64,000 nt of DNA. Source: a bacterium. GTDB taxonomy: Bacteria > UBP15 > UBA6099. Location: positions 28,890 to 92,889 of the forward strand of contig JAKQPS010000136.1 in assembly GCA_029564595.1 (NCBI GenBank), given 5' to 3'. Below are positions 22,221-31,556 of the stretch, piece after piece (the stretch's first letter is position 1; every line of letters begins with the position of its first letter). Below the pieces are notes generated by a model that worked only from the letters and a program-made list of their open reading frames with translations, made no database searches and was not told the origin of the DNA. A program made the position numbers and the translations under genes.

Positions 22221-23582
22221 ATGCTTATCCAATACCATGTGGAAAATTTCCTTTCAATAAATCAAGAAGCTGGCTTGAACCTGATCGCAAGCGATAAGAT
22301 CAAAGATCATCTTGGCCACATATATAAGAAGGAAAACGGAAAGAAAATCAGTTTAGTTCGCGCAGCCGCGCTTTACGGAGCCAATGCCGCAGGAAAATCG
22401 AATTTAATAACGTCCATTTTTCATGCTAAGAACTTCATTATTGAAGGAAAGGATTTTTTTTCATCGGTTTCATCTAATTGGTTTAAACTTGATCCTGAAT
22501 GTAAAACAAAACCGACTACATTCGAATTTATTATAAAGATTAAAAATGAGATATATACATACGGATTCGTAATTGACAGAAATAGGGTGTTGGAAGAATG
22601 GTTATATTCCATACCGAAAACAAGAGAAGTCATGCTATTTGTCAGAAAGACATCTGAATCGAAAGGCGTCTCCGTCGAAATAGGCCCTCAACTTGCCGAA
22701 AAGAATAGCGAAGATTGGAAATATCTAAAGAACTACGTCGCTCGAGGAACTCACGAACAATGCCTTTTTTTGACTGAGTCAACTAAGATTAAAGACAAGA
22801 AGTTTGAAAAACTCAATATCGCTTTAGATTGGTTCGATAAAACGCTTCTTGTGATTCCGCCAAACGCGCCTTTTAGAAGTCTGCCGTGGAAGTTGGCTAA
22901 TGAGCCTTCTTTTAAAACCTTCTTCAATGATTTTATCACCAATGCGGATACAGGCATCAGCAAAGTTGAAGTAGTCGAAGAACCCTTTGATTTCGAAAAG
23001 TTTACTTCTCTTCTCCCGGAAGAAGAGAGAAATAAAATGGTTAGGCAACTTCGTTCGCCTAATAACGAAAACCTTATAGCTATTGGCAAAGGAAACCAAA
23101 TAAAAAATATTATTAAAAAAGACGATGGCTTTTATTCTCTTGAAATCAAGACGCGACACGGCGATAACAAGAACGTTCAATTTGGCGCTGCGGACGAATC
23201 CGACGGCACGTTCAGATTGATGAACCTAACCCCGGTTCTTTATGCCGAAAAGGACCGGGACAGAGTATATGTTCTTGACGAATTAGAGAGAAGCATGCAC
23301 CCGTTATTATCAAGATTTATGGTAAAATATTTTCTTGATAATAAGAGCCTTAAAAGAAGCCAGATCGTCTTTTCGACGCACGAAAGCAATCTTCTTGATC
23401 TTGATTTGCTCAGACGCGATGAAATCTTTTTTGTCGAAAAAGACGCTGAGCAGCAAACGCGCATGTATTCCCTGTCAGATTTTAATATCCGCAAGGATTT
23501 GAGCATAAGAAAGGGCTATTTAATGGGAAGATTCGGGGCCGTGCCTTTCTTCGGAGATATCGGCAAACTCTTTAAGGAATAG
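22221..23582 (+). CDS. RloA/AbiLi-like AAA ATPase, probable phage-defence component
   Basis: A 453-residue SMC/ABC-like ATPase of the AAA_15/AAA_21 group. Walker A is GANAAGKSN (53-61), Walker B is VYVLDELERSMHP (about 350), and the switch region is STHESNLLDL (about 387). It starts IQYHVENFLSI, as is typical of OLD/RloA-type ATPases. It is followed after 9 bases by an RloB-family gene. Pairs of this kind are known as RloA-RloB and AbiLi-AbiLii, and resemble PARIS (ATPase plus TOPRIM protein). The coding sequence is clearly more A+T-rich than its neighbours, a sign of transfer. The defence role is by family and context only. Confidence 0.85.
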   Translation: MLIQYHVENFLSINQEAGLNLIASDKIKDHLGHIYKKENGKKISLVRAAALYGANAAGKSNLITSIFHAKNFIIEGKDFFSSVSSNWFKLDPECKTKPTTFEFIIKIKNEIYTYGFVIDRNRVLEEWLYSIPKTREVMLFVRKTSESKGVSVEIGPQLAEKNSEDWKYLKNYVARGTHEQCLFLTESTKIKDKKFEKLNIALDWFDKTLLVIPPNAPFRSLPWKLANEPSFKTFFNDFITNADTGISKVEVVEEPFDFEKFTSLLPEEERNKMVRQLRSPNNENLIAIGKGNQIKNIIKKDDGFYSLEIKTRHGDNKNVQFGAADESDGTFRLMNLTPVLYAEKDRDRVYVLDELERSMHPLLSRFMVKYFLDNKSLKRSQIVFSTHESNLLDLDLLRRDEIFFVEKDAEQQTRMYSLSDFNIRKDLSIRKGYLMGRFGAVPFFGDIGKLFKE

Positions 23583-23591
23583 TCTTTATAC

Positions 23592-24224
23592 ATGCCCACA
23601 TACAGAAAAAAACGCAAGTTCGAAAAAGGCATAGATTCAAGATATGCTTCAATGATCTTTATCGCCACAGAGGGACAAAAAACAGAAAAAAATTATTTTG
23701 ATGTTTTAAAAATCAAATATCGGAACAGCGCCGTATACGTTGAAGTCATCCCTTCTGAAGAAGGAAAATCATCTCCTGAGCACATCATAGACAATCTTAA
23801 CCAATTCCGAAACAGAAATGAGTTTGATTCCGACAGGGATGAATTTTGGTTGATGATCGACAAAGACAGATGGCCTATCGACAAGTTCAAACGCGTGATA
23901 CAAGAAGCCGCTCAGAAGGGTTATAACTTTGCTGTCAGCAACCCATGCTTTGAGTGTTGGCTTTATCTCCATTTCGAAAACATTGACAGAGACCGCATAA
24001 GCAGCAGAGAAATGGAAAAGATGCTGAAAAAGGCGGCCGGTGGATATAAAAAACCGAATGTTGAGGGCCACAAATATGAAGAAAGAGTCATTGACGCCAT
24101 AAAAAGAGCGAAAGCTATAGACATTGACCCAGCCGAACGGTGGCCGAATAGAGTTGGAACACACGTCTATAAAGTTGTTGAAAAGTGCGTTGGAGGACAA
24201 CATGAAAATCAGAGTGTGGGCTGA
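23592..24224 (+). CDS. RloB-family TOPRIM-like protein, probable defence effector
   Basis: A 210-residue RloB family (AbiLii-like) protein. The TOPRIM-like residues are visible: glutamate E27 in ATEGQKTEKNYF and the DxD in MIDKDRW (D90, D92). The family hallmark SNPCFECWLYLHF lies at about 116-128. In related two-gene systems the ATPase senses infection and the TOPRIM protein acts as a nuclease-like effector. The gene shares the low GC of its partner. Its end overlaps the start of the next gene by 23 bases, so the 3' boundary of the acquired module probably lies near 24200. Confidence 0.85.
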   Translation: MPTYRKKRKFEKGIDSRYASMIFIATEGQKTEKNYFDVLKIKYRNSAVYVEVIPSEEGKSSPEHIIDNLNQFRNRNEFDSDRDEFWLMIDKDRWPIDKFKRVIQEAAQKGYNFAVSNPCFECWLYLHFENIDRDRISSREMEKMLKKAAGGYKKPNVEGHKYEERVIDAIKRAKAIDIDPAERWPNRVGTHVYKVVEKCVGGQHENQSVG

Positions 24225-25179
24225 ATACCTTGATCCTAAGGAAGCCGTCAAGAAGAAGAATCTTGAATTGCTGTCCCGCTACAATGTTAACCTCGCCATG
24301 GCGCTCCCTCCGGAGAGGATAAACAAGGACCACGCAAAACTGTTCGCCGCGTGCGAGCAGGCGGGCGTGGAGACCACCGCATGGGTGCTCCTCGGAGACG
24401 AAGCGGGATACTGGGCGTGCGAGACGAACGCCGTCGAGTTCTCCGCTCAATGCGAGCGCGTTTACGACTGGGCGGACGCCTCAGGATTCTCCATTCCTTG
24501 GCTCGCCGTCGATGTCGAGACGCCCCACTACCAGATGGACCGGGTGAAAAAATCCCGCAACCTTGAACTGCTGAAAAACCTTCGCGGCGTCTACAAACAG
24601 AACAGAGACATGACGCGCTACCATTCATCGTCGCGCATATTCGCGTTGCTAGCCGAGAAGATGCGCGCGCGCGGCGTCAAAACAATCGCCGCCGCCTCCA
24701 ACTTCGTCGTCGAGGACATCATAGCCGGGCGCGTCGTCATTCAGGACATCCTCGAAACCCCAATCTCGAACATCAACTGGGACGTCATCTCGTTCATGAT
24801 TTACACCTCGATGCTTACAGGCTACTCCGGGGGCCTGCTCGACAGGCGCGACGCCACATGGTATCTGTACGCCACGATGAGAGACATGAAGGAAATCCTT
24901 TGGGAGCAAGCCGGCGTATCCATCGGCGTCACCTACATCGGCAAACTGGAAGACGAGCCGTATTACAGCGCTCCCCAAGAGCTTCTGCCCGACATGCAGG
25001 CCGCCAAAGCCGCCCTCATTGACGATGTCGCCGTGTTCAACCTCGAAGGCATCCTGCGCTCTCCCCGACCAGAAGAATGGTTCGAGGCCCTAGCAAACTG
25101 CGAACCGGTCGTGCCCGAGCGCTCCGCCAAAGTCGACGCCATGCGGCTGGCCGTCCGCGCCGGAACCGCCCTGCTCTAG
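24202..25179 (+). CDS. protein of unknown function, possible TIM-barrel
   Basis: A 325-residue protein with the start chosen at the ATG at 24202 behind TTGGAGGA; an in-frame start at 24124 lacks a ribosome-binding site. Alternating strand-helix pattern with strand-like segments VNLAMALP, TAWVLLG, WLAVDVETP, VISFMIYTS, VSIGVTYIG and VAVFNLEGIL suggests a TIM-barrel, perhaps related to glycoside hydrolases. The D and E in VDVETP could be catalytic. No signal peptide. The GC content rises to the genome norm within the first 100 bases. It overlaps the rloB-like end. It may be an old neighbour truncated by, or coupled to, the defence pair. I do not recognise the family. Confidence 0.7.
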   Translation: MKIRVWAEYLDPKEAVKKKNLELLSRYNVNLAMALPPERINKDHAKLFAACEQAGVETTAWVLLGDEAGYWACETNAVEFSAQCERVYDWADASGFSIPWLAVDVETPHYQMDRVKKSRNLELLKNLRGVYKQNRDMTRYHSSSRIFALLAEKMRARGVKTIAAASNFVVEDIIAGRVVIQDILETPISNINWDVISFMIYTSMLTGYSGGLLDRRDATWYLYATMRDMKEILWEQAGVSIGVTYIGKLEDEPYYSAPQELLPDMQAAKAALIDDVAVFNLEGILRSPRPEEWFEALANCEPVVPERSAKVDAMRLAVRAGTALL

Positions 25180-25490
25180 CTTTGTTATCCAGCCGAAGCA
25201 AGCAGCGCCGCCCGATTCTCAGATTAACGTCAGATACATCACTGCGTAACTGCTTATCCTATACTTGTCAAATACAGAAACACGCCTCCGCATTAACAAA
25301 TAAAAAATAATTTTGGCCGCCGCTTCTACCCTTCTTTCACCGTCCTATCAACTGTCGGTTATTTTGACATCAGGTCGGTTTATTTTACATTCCATCTTGA
25401 ATATATGTGTTCGAAATGTTACATTTGACCTACTAATACTAGAGTGGTTTTCAGAGGGGCTATAGAGAGTGAGTTTTGAAACGTTGCTTC

Positions 25491-25516
25491 GAGGGCTGTA
25501 AGGCTCTCTTTTTTTT
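25491..25516 (+). terminator. plus-strand intrinsic terminator
   Basis: GAGGGC (25491-25496) pairs with GCTCTC (25503-25508) and is followed by eight T residues. It could end transcription from the 24202 gene or from a local short RNA. Confidence 0.5.
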
Positions 25517-25634
25517 GTTCGGCTTTGTGCCCCGAATCCTTCTCGATTCATAAATATCCTTTTAATAAAAAGAAAAATCAATGTCACCAATATCTATCCA
25601 AAGATGGATGCTTGAATTCTTGCGTCATTGAGAC

Positions 25635-25667
25635 AAAAAAAAGTAGCCCCCGAAAGAATGCGGGGGC
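25635..25667 (-). terminator. terminator of the MFS transporter gene
   Basis: On the minus strand GCCCCCG and CGGGGGC (25667-25646 region) form a 7-bp GC stem with an 8-nt loop, followed by T7-T8 after a short TAC. It lies 50 bases past the transporter stop. Confidence 0.7.
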
Positions 25668-25717
25668 CATAGAGGGTGAGTTTATAAAAACGCTGCTGCA
25701 ATCAAATTATGAGCAAA

Positions 25718-27124
25718 TTACTTGCCTTTCGTTTTCACAGTGGCCGGAGCCGGGACTCCCTTGCCCTTTGCGTCGGGCGCGGAAGCGGCCGCAGGGGCCT
25801 TCAACGTGAAAGACATCAACGCTGCCACAACGCAGATCGCCGACGCCACATAGAACGAATTCGTGTATGAACCGGTGCTGTCTTTGATAGCTCCGGCTAT
25901 GAGCGGCATAATAAATCCGCCGACGCCCCACGCTGTGAATACCAATCCGTAATTCAGTCCGAGGTTCTTCATCCCGAAGTAATCGGCTGTAGTCGAGGGG
26001 AACAGCGACAGGCAAGAGCCGTAGCAGAACCCTACGAGCAGTGAGCCGATAACAAACACCACTGTCGACTCCAGCCTCGGGAACATCGCCATGACAGCCG
26101 CCTGCACAATGAACACGATGAACATCGTGGTGGTTCGGCCTATCTTGTCCGACAGCGTCCCTGAGATGATGCGCCCGCTGGCGTTGCCGATAGCCAGAAT
26201 AGCCACAAAAACGAACCCGGCGAACGCTATCTTGCCTGCTGTGTTCAGCTCGGCGGCCAGCTTCGCCATGAATGAAATGACCATCAGGCCCGCGCCGGCC
26301 GAGAATACGAACATTATCCACATAATATAAAACTGCGGAGTCTTCAACATTTCCGCTAATGAATAATCGGCCCCCGCTGCTTTGGGCTTGGCCTTTGCGT
26401 CTTTCTTCTTGGCCACCGGTTCGGGTTTGTATCCGGCCGGGGGATTCTTCAGCAATTGAGCGAAAACCACCGTCATCGCCAAGAAAAGCACGCCCAGAAT
26501 CCGGAAAGCGTTCGAGCAGGCTTTCGAGTACTGCTCTCTGGCCTGATCCATTGTCAACATTCCCGCTTCCACCACCTGAGCTTCCGCTCCGGGAGCCTGT
26601 TCCATGATGATTTTTGCGGGATCGGGAGATTTCGATTTGATAAGGCTGTCCGTAAGGGGAGCGACATAGACGGACGCAAGTCCGAATCCGCCGACAACCA
26701 GACCGACTATCAGACCCTTTTTCTCCGGGGGGAACCATTTAATCGCGGGAGGCGTCGCCGCCGCGTATCCGAATCCTATCCCGGATCCAGCCAATATGCC
26801 GAACCCTATAACCAGATACGGCAGGGCATTGCCCGGCGTCGCGAAACTCGAGATTATAAACCCTAATCCGACGAGTATTCCGCTGATCGTCGCCACAACC
26901 CTCGGACCTATCTTGTCCTGCAGCCTTCCAGCCGGAACCATCATCAGCGCGAACACGATAATCGCGACAGAGTACGGCAACGCCGTGCTCTTGTCGGACA
27001 GGTCGAACGCGCTTGCCAGCGGCTTCTTGAACACGCTCCACGCGTACAACGCGCCCAGAGCTAGGTTGATCCCCGTGCCGGCAAAGGTGACCACCCATCC
27101 ATACGAACTGCTTTGCTTGCTCAT
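25718..27124 (-). CDS. MFS transporter, oxalate/formate antiporter (OxlT)-like
   Basis: A 468-residue inner-membrane transporter with about 12 membrane segments. The opening YGWVVTFAGTGINLALGALYAWSVF and the loop-2 motif GRLQDKIGPRVVATISG (about 66-82) are typical of the OxlT-like MFS group, as is GYAAATPPAIKWFPPEKKG (about 135-153). A central loop (about 195-275) contains a KKKDAKAKPKA stretch. Substrates in this group are small mono- and dicarboxylates; the actual substrate here is unknown. The ATG at 27124 has a GGAGGA ribosome-binding site. A GC terminator lies downstream. It is a single-gene unit flanked by long gaps. Confidence 0.9.
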   Translation of the reverse strand: MSKQSSSYGWVVTFAGTGINLALGALYAWSVFKKPLASAFDLSDKSTALPYSVAIIVFALMMVPAGRLQDKIGPRVVATISGILVGLGFIISSFATPGNALPYLVIGFGILAGSGIGFGYAAATPPAIKWFPPEKKGLIVGLVVGGFGLASVYVAPLTDSLIKSKSPDPAKIIMEQAPGAEAQVVEAGMLTMDQAREQYSKACSNAFRILGVLFLAMTVVFAQLLKNPPAGYKPEPVAKKKDAKAKPKAAGADYSLAEMLKTPQFYIMWIMFVFSAGAGLMVISFMAKLAAELNTAGKIAFAGFVFVAILAIGNASGRIISGTLSDKIGRTTTMFIVFIVQAAVMAMFPRLESTVVFVIGSLLVGFCYGSCLSLFPSTTADYFGMKNLGLNYGLVFTAWGVGGFIMPLIAGAIKDSTGSYTNSFYVASAICVVAALMSFTLKAPAAASAPDAKGKGVPAPATVKTKGK

Positions 27125-27825
27125 CTGCCATTCCTCCGATGCCTGACGAACCGGTTTCCGGCCCGTTATATGTTCGGCGCCCTTTCCGGGTTGCCGACGC
27201 TTTCTATTATCCTTAACGGCTTTTCGCCTTTTGCCTGCCTGCGTTCAGCTTTTCTGTCCGTTCTTTCCGACGCCCGGAAATTCCGCATATTTCATTTCTT
27301 GAGCAAAATTCCCGCCACTCCGTGCCACGCCTTTATATTTCAGCGCATCTTTATATTTAGGGAATCAATATACTCCCATTTTGCGGTTGATTATATTCCG
27401 CGTCAAATCAGTTGTAAAGCATTTTTGTTAAATTATTCACAATAAATATATCTGTATGCAAAGTGCCATTTTTTTACTTTTGGTTCCGGTTGTGTAACTT
27501 TTCACAATAAACTTTTACCGCCAATAGCAATTTCTTTGCTAACCTATTCAACCCGCTTGTTTTATAGTTTTTTTCTATATATATTTTTCTCGCTATTTCC
27601 ACAACATTGTTTTATGCCTCCCTTTACGAACAACTCATATCCTGCTCGGTTCCCTATCGATGATAATTTTTCATGTTGCTAAAAGAATATTTGTATAGGA
27701 GCCGCCTGTTTAGCAACCCGGATTCGTAGATAGAACCGACGAACCGGGTTTTTATTTTTCAACAACTGGAACCGCCCTCATCGTCGGGTGTCGAAACAAG
27801 TGTCGCGCATAAACTGGAGGACGCC
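27125..27825. other. 701-bp A+T-rich intergenic gap
   Basis: No gene seen. The right part is very A+T-rich (27350-27700), with the 11-mer TTCACAATAAA twice (near 27437 and 27501). It probably holds the promoters of the two divergent flanking genes, but I cannot pin them down. The palindrome at 27715-27750 followed by T-rich sequence lies just before the VIT-vWA gene. Confidence 0.4.
27715..27750 (+). repeat. REP-like palindrome, copy B, terminator-like
   Basis: AACCCGG (27715-27721) and CCGGGTT (27744-27750) pair, extended inwards by TTCGT/ACGAA, and the stem is followed by TTTATTTTT. Same family as copies at 22063 and 32595. It may act as a terminator as well as a repeat. Confidence 0.6.
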
Positions 27826-30054
27826 ATGAGAATAACGACCAGATTCGCCGCCGCCGCCGCGCTGTTCGCCGCGCTAATGCTCTCTCAAGGGAACAAAGCC
27901 GAAGGACAGGCTATCGTGCTGCCCGGCCCATGGCCCCCCCTGCCCCCTGTGGAACGCCCCGATACTCCCCTGCGCGTCGAAACTAAGTCCGTCAACGTGG
28001 AAATCAACGACCGCGCCGCCCGCACAACCTCCGTCCACTCCATATCCAATTCCAGCGGGCGCGAGCTTGAGGCGACGTTTCTGTTCCCCGTCCCGGCAGG
28101 CGCGGCGGTCACCGGCTGGTCTCTGGAAATCGACGGCGCGATGGTCCCCGGCAAACTGTTGAACCGCGACGAGGCCCGCAGAATTTACGAGGGCATTGTC
28201 AGGAGCCAAAAAGACCCCGCCCTGCTCGAATTCGCCGAGCGCGACATGTTCAAAGCGAGCGTCTACCCCGTCCCTCCGCGCGGTCAGCGCATTGTCTCCC
28301 TCTCCTATGACTCCGTCACCGAAGCCAACGGCAACTCTTACCGATACGTCTATCCCTTGCCCGCCTCTTCCGCGCAATCCCCTTCGGTTGTCAGTGTCAA
28401 AATCAAGTCCTCAAAACCCATAAAAAACATCTATTCGCCCTCGCATCCCATATCCATCCACCGCAACGGCGAACTGTCCGCCGAAGTCGGCTTTGAAGTT
28501 TCCACCACAGCCCCGCGCGCCGATTTCGCTCTCTATTATTCCGTTTCGGAAGACGACATCGGGATGACCCTGCTCACCCACAAAGACGCCTCGGACGGCG
28601 GTTTCTTCATGCTCATGGCGTCTCCGAGGGTGGATTTCCCTGAAGACGACATCGCCCCGAGCGACATCGCGTTCGTCATCGACCGCACCGGCAGCATGAG
28701 AGGCGAAAAAATGGATCAGGCTCGCGAAGCGTTGAAATTCTGCCTGCGCGGACTGCGCCCTTCCGACAGGTTCAACGTGATTCTCTTCAACGAGCGGGCG
28801 GAACCTCTTTTCGACGGGCTGCAAAAGGCGGAATCTTCACGCGTCGACCAAGCGCTCAATGTGGCCGACTCCATAATGGCCCTCGGCGGAACTAACATCG
28901 ACTCCGCTCTCGAATCCGCTTTCTCCATGAAATACGACCCCGGCCGCCCCGCATACGTCATTTTCCTCACTGACGGCCTCCCCACAGTCGGCGCTACGGA
29001 TGTCGCAACCATCCTGCGCAACGCCTCCTCCAGCGCCCCAAAAAACATCCGCCTCTTCGTCTTCGGCGTCGGATTCGACGTCAACACTCGCCTCCTCGAC
29101 AAGCTCGCCGCCGAAAACCGGGGAGCCGCTGAGTACGTCCGCCCCGAAGAAGACATCGAAGTCAAAGTAAGCGCTCTCTACAGAATGATAAGCGCTCCCG
29201 CCCTGACGGACATCCGTCTCGATTTCGGCTTGATGAACGCCACCGATATGCTCCCTGCCACCCTGCCGGACATCTTCCTCGGCTCACATATCTTGGTTGC
29301 AGGCAGATTCACAGGCATTCCCGGCCCTGTGCGGCTCACCGGAATGGCTGCCGGAGCAAAAAAAGAATTCGTCCTGCGCCCGCCGGAAAAAATCGGAAAT
29401 AACCCCTTCATTGCTCAGATTTGGGCGGCGCGCAGAATCGGTCTTCTAATTGAAGAAATAAGGCGCGGCGGCGGCGATTATAAGCGCGAACTCGTCACCG
29501 AAGTAGCCTATTTAAGCAAAAAATACGGCATAATTACGGAATATACCTCATATCTGGTCGAAGAACCGAACATGCGCCTCAGCGCGGCGCCTGCCGCCCG
29601 CTATCGAGAACAAATGCTCATGGAAACCAGAACGCAAGAAGCCGCAGACGCGGTGAGCGGCGCATGGGGCGTCAACCAGTCCATAAATGCAGGCAATCTT
29701 GCGAAGTCCGCTGCGCCTCTCCCCGAAACACAGTCCTATCGGGACAAAAACGACAATGTTGTAAATGTAACGAACGTCCGTTCCGTTCAGGGCCGCGCCT
29801 TCTATCTCGATGCCGGAACGTGGAACGACTCGCGCTATACCGATGATATCAGAAATATTGCCAATATTAAGCCTTATAGTGAAGCGCAGTTTGCGATAAT
29901 CCGTGAAATACCCGAATTGAGAGAATATTTCGCGATTGGCGAGAACATCAACATTGTTCTCGGCGACATGGCGCTTAGAGTCTCACCCGACGGCGACGAA
30001 ACAATCACCGCATCCCAACTCAAAGACCTCCTCGCCCGCCGCGACATGTTGTAA
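27826..30054 (+). CDS. exported VIT and von Willebrand factor A domain protein
   Basis: A 742-residue protein with a signal peptide (RFAAAAALFAALMLSQG, residues 6-22). A VIT domain (about 50-180; SISNSSGRELEATFLFPVPAGA, in part, and RIYEGIVRSQKDPALLE) is followed by a vWA domain (about 278-450) with a MIDAS-type metal site DRTGSM (about 285) and FLTDGLPTVG. The C-terminal 250 residues are less conserved and end in a helical SQLKDLLARRDML. VIT-vWA proteins resemble eukaryotic inter-alpha-trypsin-inhibitor heavy chains and in bacteria are mostly exported proteins of unclear role, often in protein-protein contact. The start has GGAGG before it. It stands alone, between long gaps. Confidence 0.9.
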   Translation: MRITTRFAAAAALFAALMLSQGNKAEGQAIVLPGPWPPLPPVERPDTPLRVETKSVNVEINDRAARTTSVHSISNSSGRELEATFLFPVPAGAAVTGWSLEIDGAMVPGKLLNRDEARRIYEGIVRSQKDPALLEFAERDMFKASVYPVPPRGQRIVSLSYDSVTEANGNSYRYVYPLPASSAQSPSVVSVKIKSSKPIKNIYSPSHPISIHRNGELSAEVGFEVSTTAPRADFALYYSVSEDDIGMTLLTHKDASDGGFFMLMASPRVDFPEDDIAPSDIAFVIDRTGSMRGEKMDQAREALKFCLRGLRPSDRFNVILFNERAEPLFDGLQKAESSRVDQALNVADSIMALGGTNIDSALESAFSMKYDPGRPAYVIFLTDGLPTVGATDVATILRNASSSAPKNIRLFVFGVGFDVNTRLLDKLAAENRGAAEYVRPEEDIEVKVSALYRMISAPALTDIRLDFGLMNATDMLPATLPDIFLGSHILVAGRFTGIPGPVRLTGMAAGAKKEFVLRPPEKIGNNPFIAQIWAARRIGLLIEEIRRGGGDYKRELVTEVAYLSKKYGIITEYTSYLVEEPNMRLSAAPAARYREQMLMETRTQEAADAVSGAWGVNQSINAGNLAKSAAPLPETQSYRDKNDNVVNVTNVRSVQGRAFYLDAGTWNDSRYTDDIRNIANIKPYSEAQFAIIREIPELREYFAIGENINIVLGDMALRVSPDGDETITASQLKDLLARRDML

Positions 30055-30388
30055 CCCAACTACGCCTTGTGTTCTTTTCTTCTGCTTGCGATACGTTTTT
30101 CGCGAGGTTTTCTGGTAGAATGATAATCAATGATTGGCATTCATACAACCTAGCAGGTGGTGATGCCCGATATTCGGAGGCTCAGGGTCAGTTGAAGCCA
30201 GTTGACAATTCATTGTCGCTTTCAGATAAGCGACCTTAGTCGCTTCTCAACAAAGGAGATGAATCAACTTTATATAAAGCGGCGATACCGTGCAATCGTT
30301 ACCGTAAAGCGAAAGGCTATTAAAAAATCAGTCGCGATTAAGTTTTAGTAATTATTTGCGACTTTGGACAGGGATGTAGTAAACCAAC
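30055..30388. other. 334-bp gap with two small inverted repeats
   Basis: No gene seen. AAGCGAC/GTCGCTT (30228-30245) forms a 7-bp hairpin, and AGTCGC (30330-30335) pairs with GCGACT (30358-30363) just before the membrane-protein gene. The shared GCGACT core may be a protein-binding or regulatory site. Base composition falls to A+T-rich towards the right. Confidence 0.35.
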
Positions 30389-31099
30389 ATGCTAAAATCA
30401 GCGCTCAAGATTATTTTATGTATCTTTGCTGCTTTTTTAGTGAATATTATTATTGAGTATGCTATTATTGAAGGCGCACTACCTACATTTGTTATGCCAA
30501 TATCAAATCTGGGTATCAATATTTTTCTTTTATTGATTTCTGCCGTTGTTTTAATATCATCTGGAGAACTTATCTCAAAAGCATCAAATAGAAATATCCT
30601 CTGTTGTTTGCTATTTGCGATGGTACTATTCACATTTCATCAAAACACTTTGCATGGCAGTCATTTATATTTATCAAGAGTCATAATCAACTACGTTTTT
30701 CCAGCGCCGGATTTTTCTAATATATCATTTAGTGGAGAGAATAATATTGATTCAGATTTCATTACGACTAATCATCTATTGACGTTCTATTTTGCGTGGT
30801 TTGCGAATTTCGCTTTTATCTTCGGATTTACTTATTTGGGAACAAAAATGTCGAAGTATTTTAAAAGAAAATATTTTCAAATAGTATTTAGATACTTGAT
30901 CATGGTATTTTGGTTGTTTGTTTTGTTGCTTACTTTAGCGATTTATTTTTTTATTTTTAGTAATACAGGTTCGATGCCTTTTCAAGCATTTTTATTTCAT
31001 TTTATTTTTATAATAGCAATTATTAGACTTACGATGGCAGCAATAAATCTTTCGTTTCAAATTAAACCATTCAGGATTAGTCGCAATCAACCAACATAA
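30389..31099 (+). CDS. A+T-rich integral membrane protein of unknown function
   Basis: A 236-residue protein with about six or seven hydrophobic segments (for example IILCIFAAFLVNIIIEYAII, FLLLISAVVLIS, LCCLLFAMVLFTF, YLIMVFWLFVLLLTLAIYFF). A short extracellular-type loop (PDFSNISFSGENNIDSD) lies mid-chain. The DNA is far more A+T-rich than the surrounding genome, so recent transfer is likely. There is no recognisable ribosome-binding site of strength and no neighbour within 300 bases. I do not recognise the family. Confidence 0.6.
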   Translation: MLKSALKIILCIFAAFLVNIIIEYAIIEGALPTFVMPISNLGINIFLLLISAVVLISSGELISKASNRNILCCLLFAMVLFTFHQNTLHGSHLYLSRVIINYVFPAPDFSNISFSGENNIDSDFITTNHLLTFYFAWFANFAFIFGFTYLGTKMSKYFKRKYFQIVFRYLIMVFWLFVLLLTLAIYFFIFSNTGSMPFQAFLFHFIFIIAIIRLTMAAINLSFQIKPFRISRNQPT

Positions 31100-31187
31100 A
31101 TAGTGTCATAAGATACATATTGCATACATGAAACGATCTGAAACAGTCTGATATATGATGTATCCGCAAGTCTAAGCTCACGACGGG

Positions 31188-31229
31188 CAATGTGGGGTCA
31201 TGGCAATGTGGGGTCACAATGTGGGGTCA
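31188..31229 (+). repeat. 13-bp tandem unit, three copies
   Basis: CAATGTGGGGTCA occurs at 31188-31200, 31204-31216 and 31217-31229, and again at 31916-31928 at the left end of the second 256-bp block. Confidence 0.75.
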
Positions 31230-31470
31230 GGCCGAGATTATTGACAGTTTTATCGTGGGGCTGTTTAGCTATTTGGCAAAATTGGGTTCCCGCTTTCGCG
31301 GGAATGACGGCACAAAAAATAAGAAATGACGGTGGAGGAAAGAAAAGGGGGTGGCGACCCATAACCCTGTTGCGGGTGATTGTGAATGTTGCTCACCCAC
31401 AATCAAAAAACGCTTGAAGGTGGCGCCCGGCAGAATATGAACTGTTTTACACCCACAACGGGGTTGTGGG
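31215..31470 (+). repeat. 256-bp direct repeat, copy 1
   Basis: Starts CACAATGTGGGGTCAGG and ends ACGGGGTTGTGGG. Nearly identical to 31914-32170. It contains a small hairpin TTCCCGCTTTCGCGGGAA and further GTTGCGGGTGA-type inverted repeats. Confidence 0.8.
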
Positions 31471-31556
31471 CGTGCGATGGGTATATCCAATAAAGACTTG
31501 GCATATAGATCAGCCTAAAAATGCATTAATTTGGACTGCGTCGATTCATGTATCGC

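Larger units (their letters stand above)
25180..25717. other. non-coding gap with repeated segment and two terminators
   Basis: No gene seen. A segment reading GCTATAGAGAGTGAGTTT (25459-25476) recurs in imperfect form near 25665-25683. A plus-strand terminator (25491-25516) and the MFS gene's terminator (25635-25667) lie inside. TTGAAT (near 25398) with TACATT 17 bases on could start a short RNA ending at 25516. Two adjacent GTCGGTTATTTTGACA-like and GTCGGTTTATTTTACA-like segments (25353-25391) resemble decayed insertion-sequence ends. Confidence 0.4.

Noticed and set aside
31188-31229. CRISPR array
   Set aside because: The 13-bp units are too short and nearly without spacers, and no cas gene is present.
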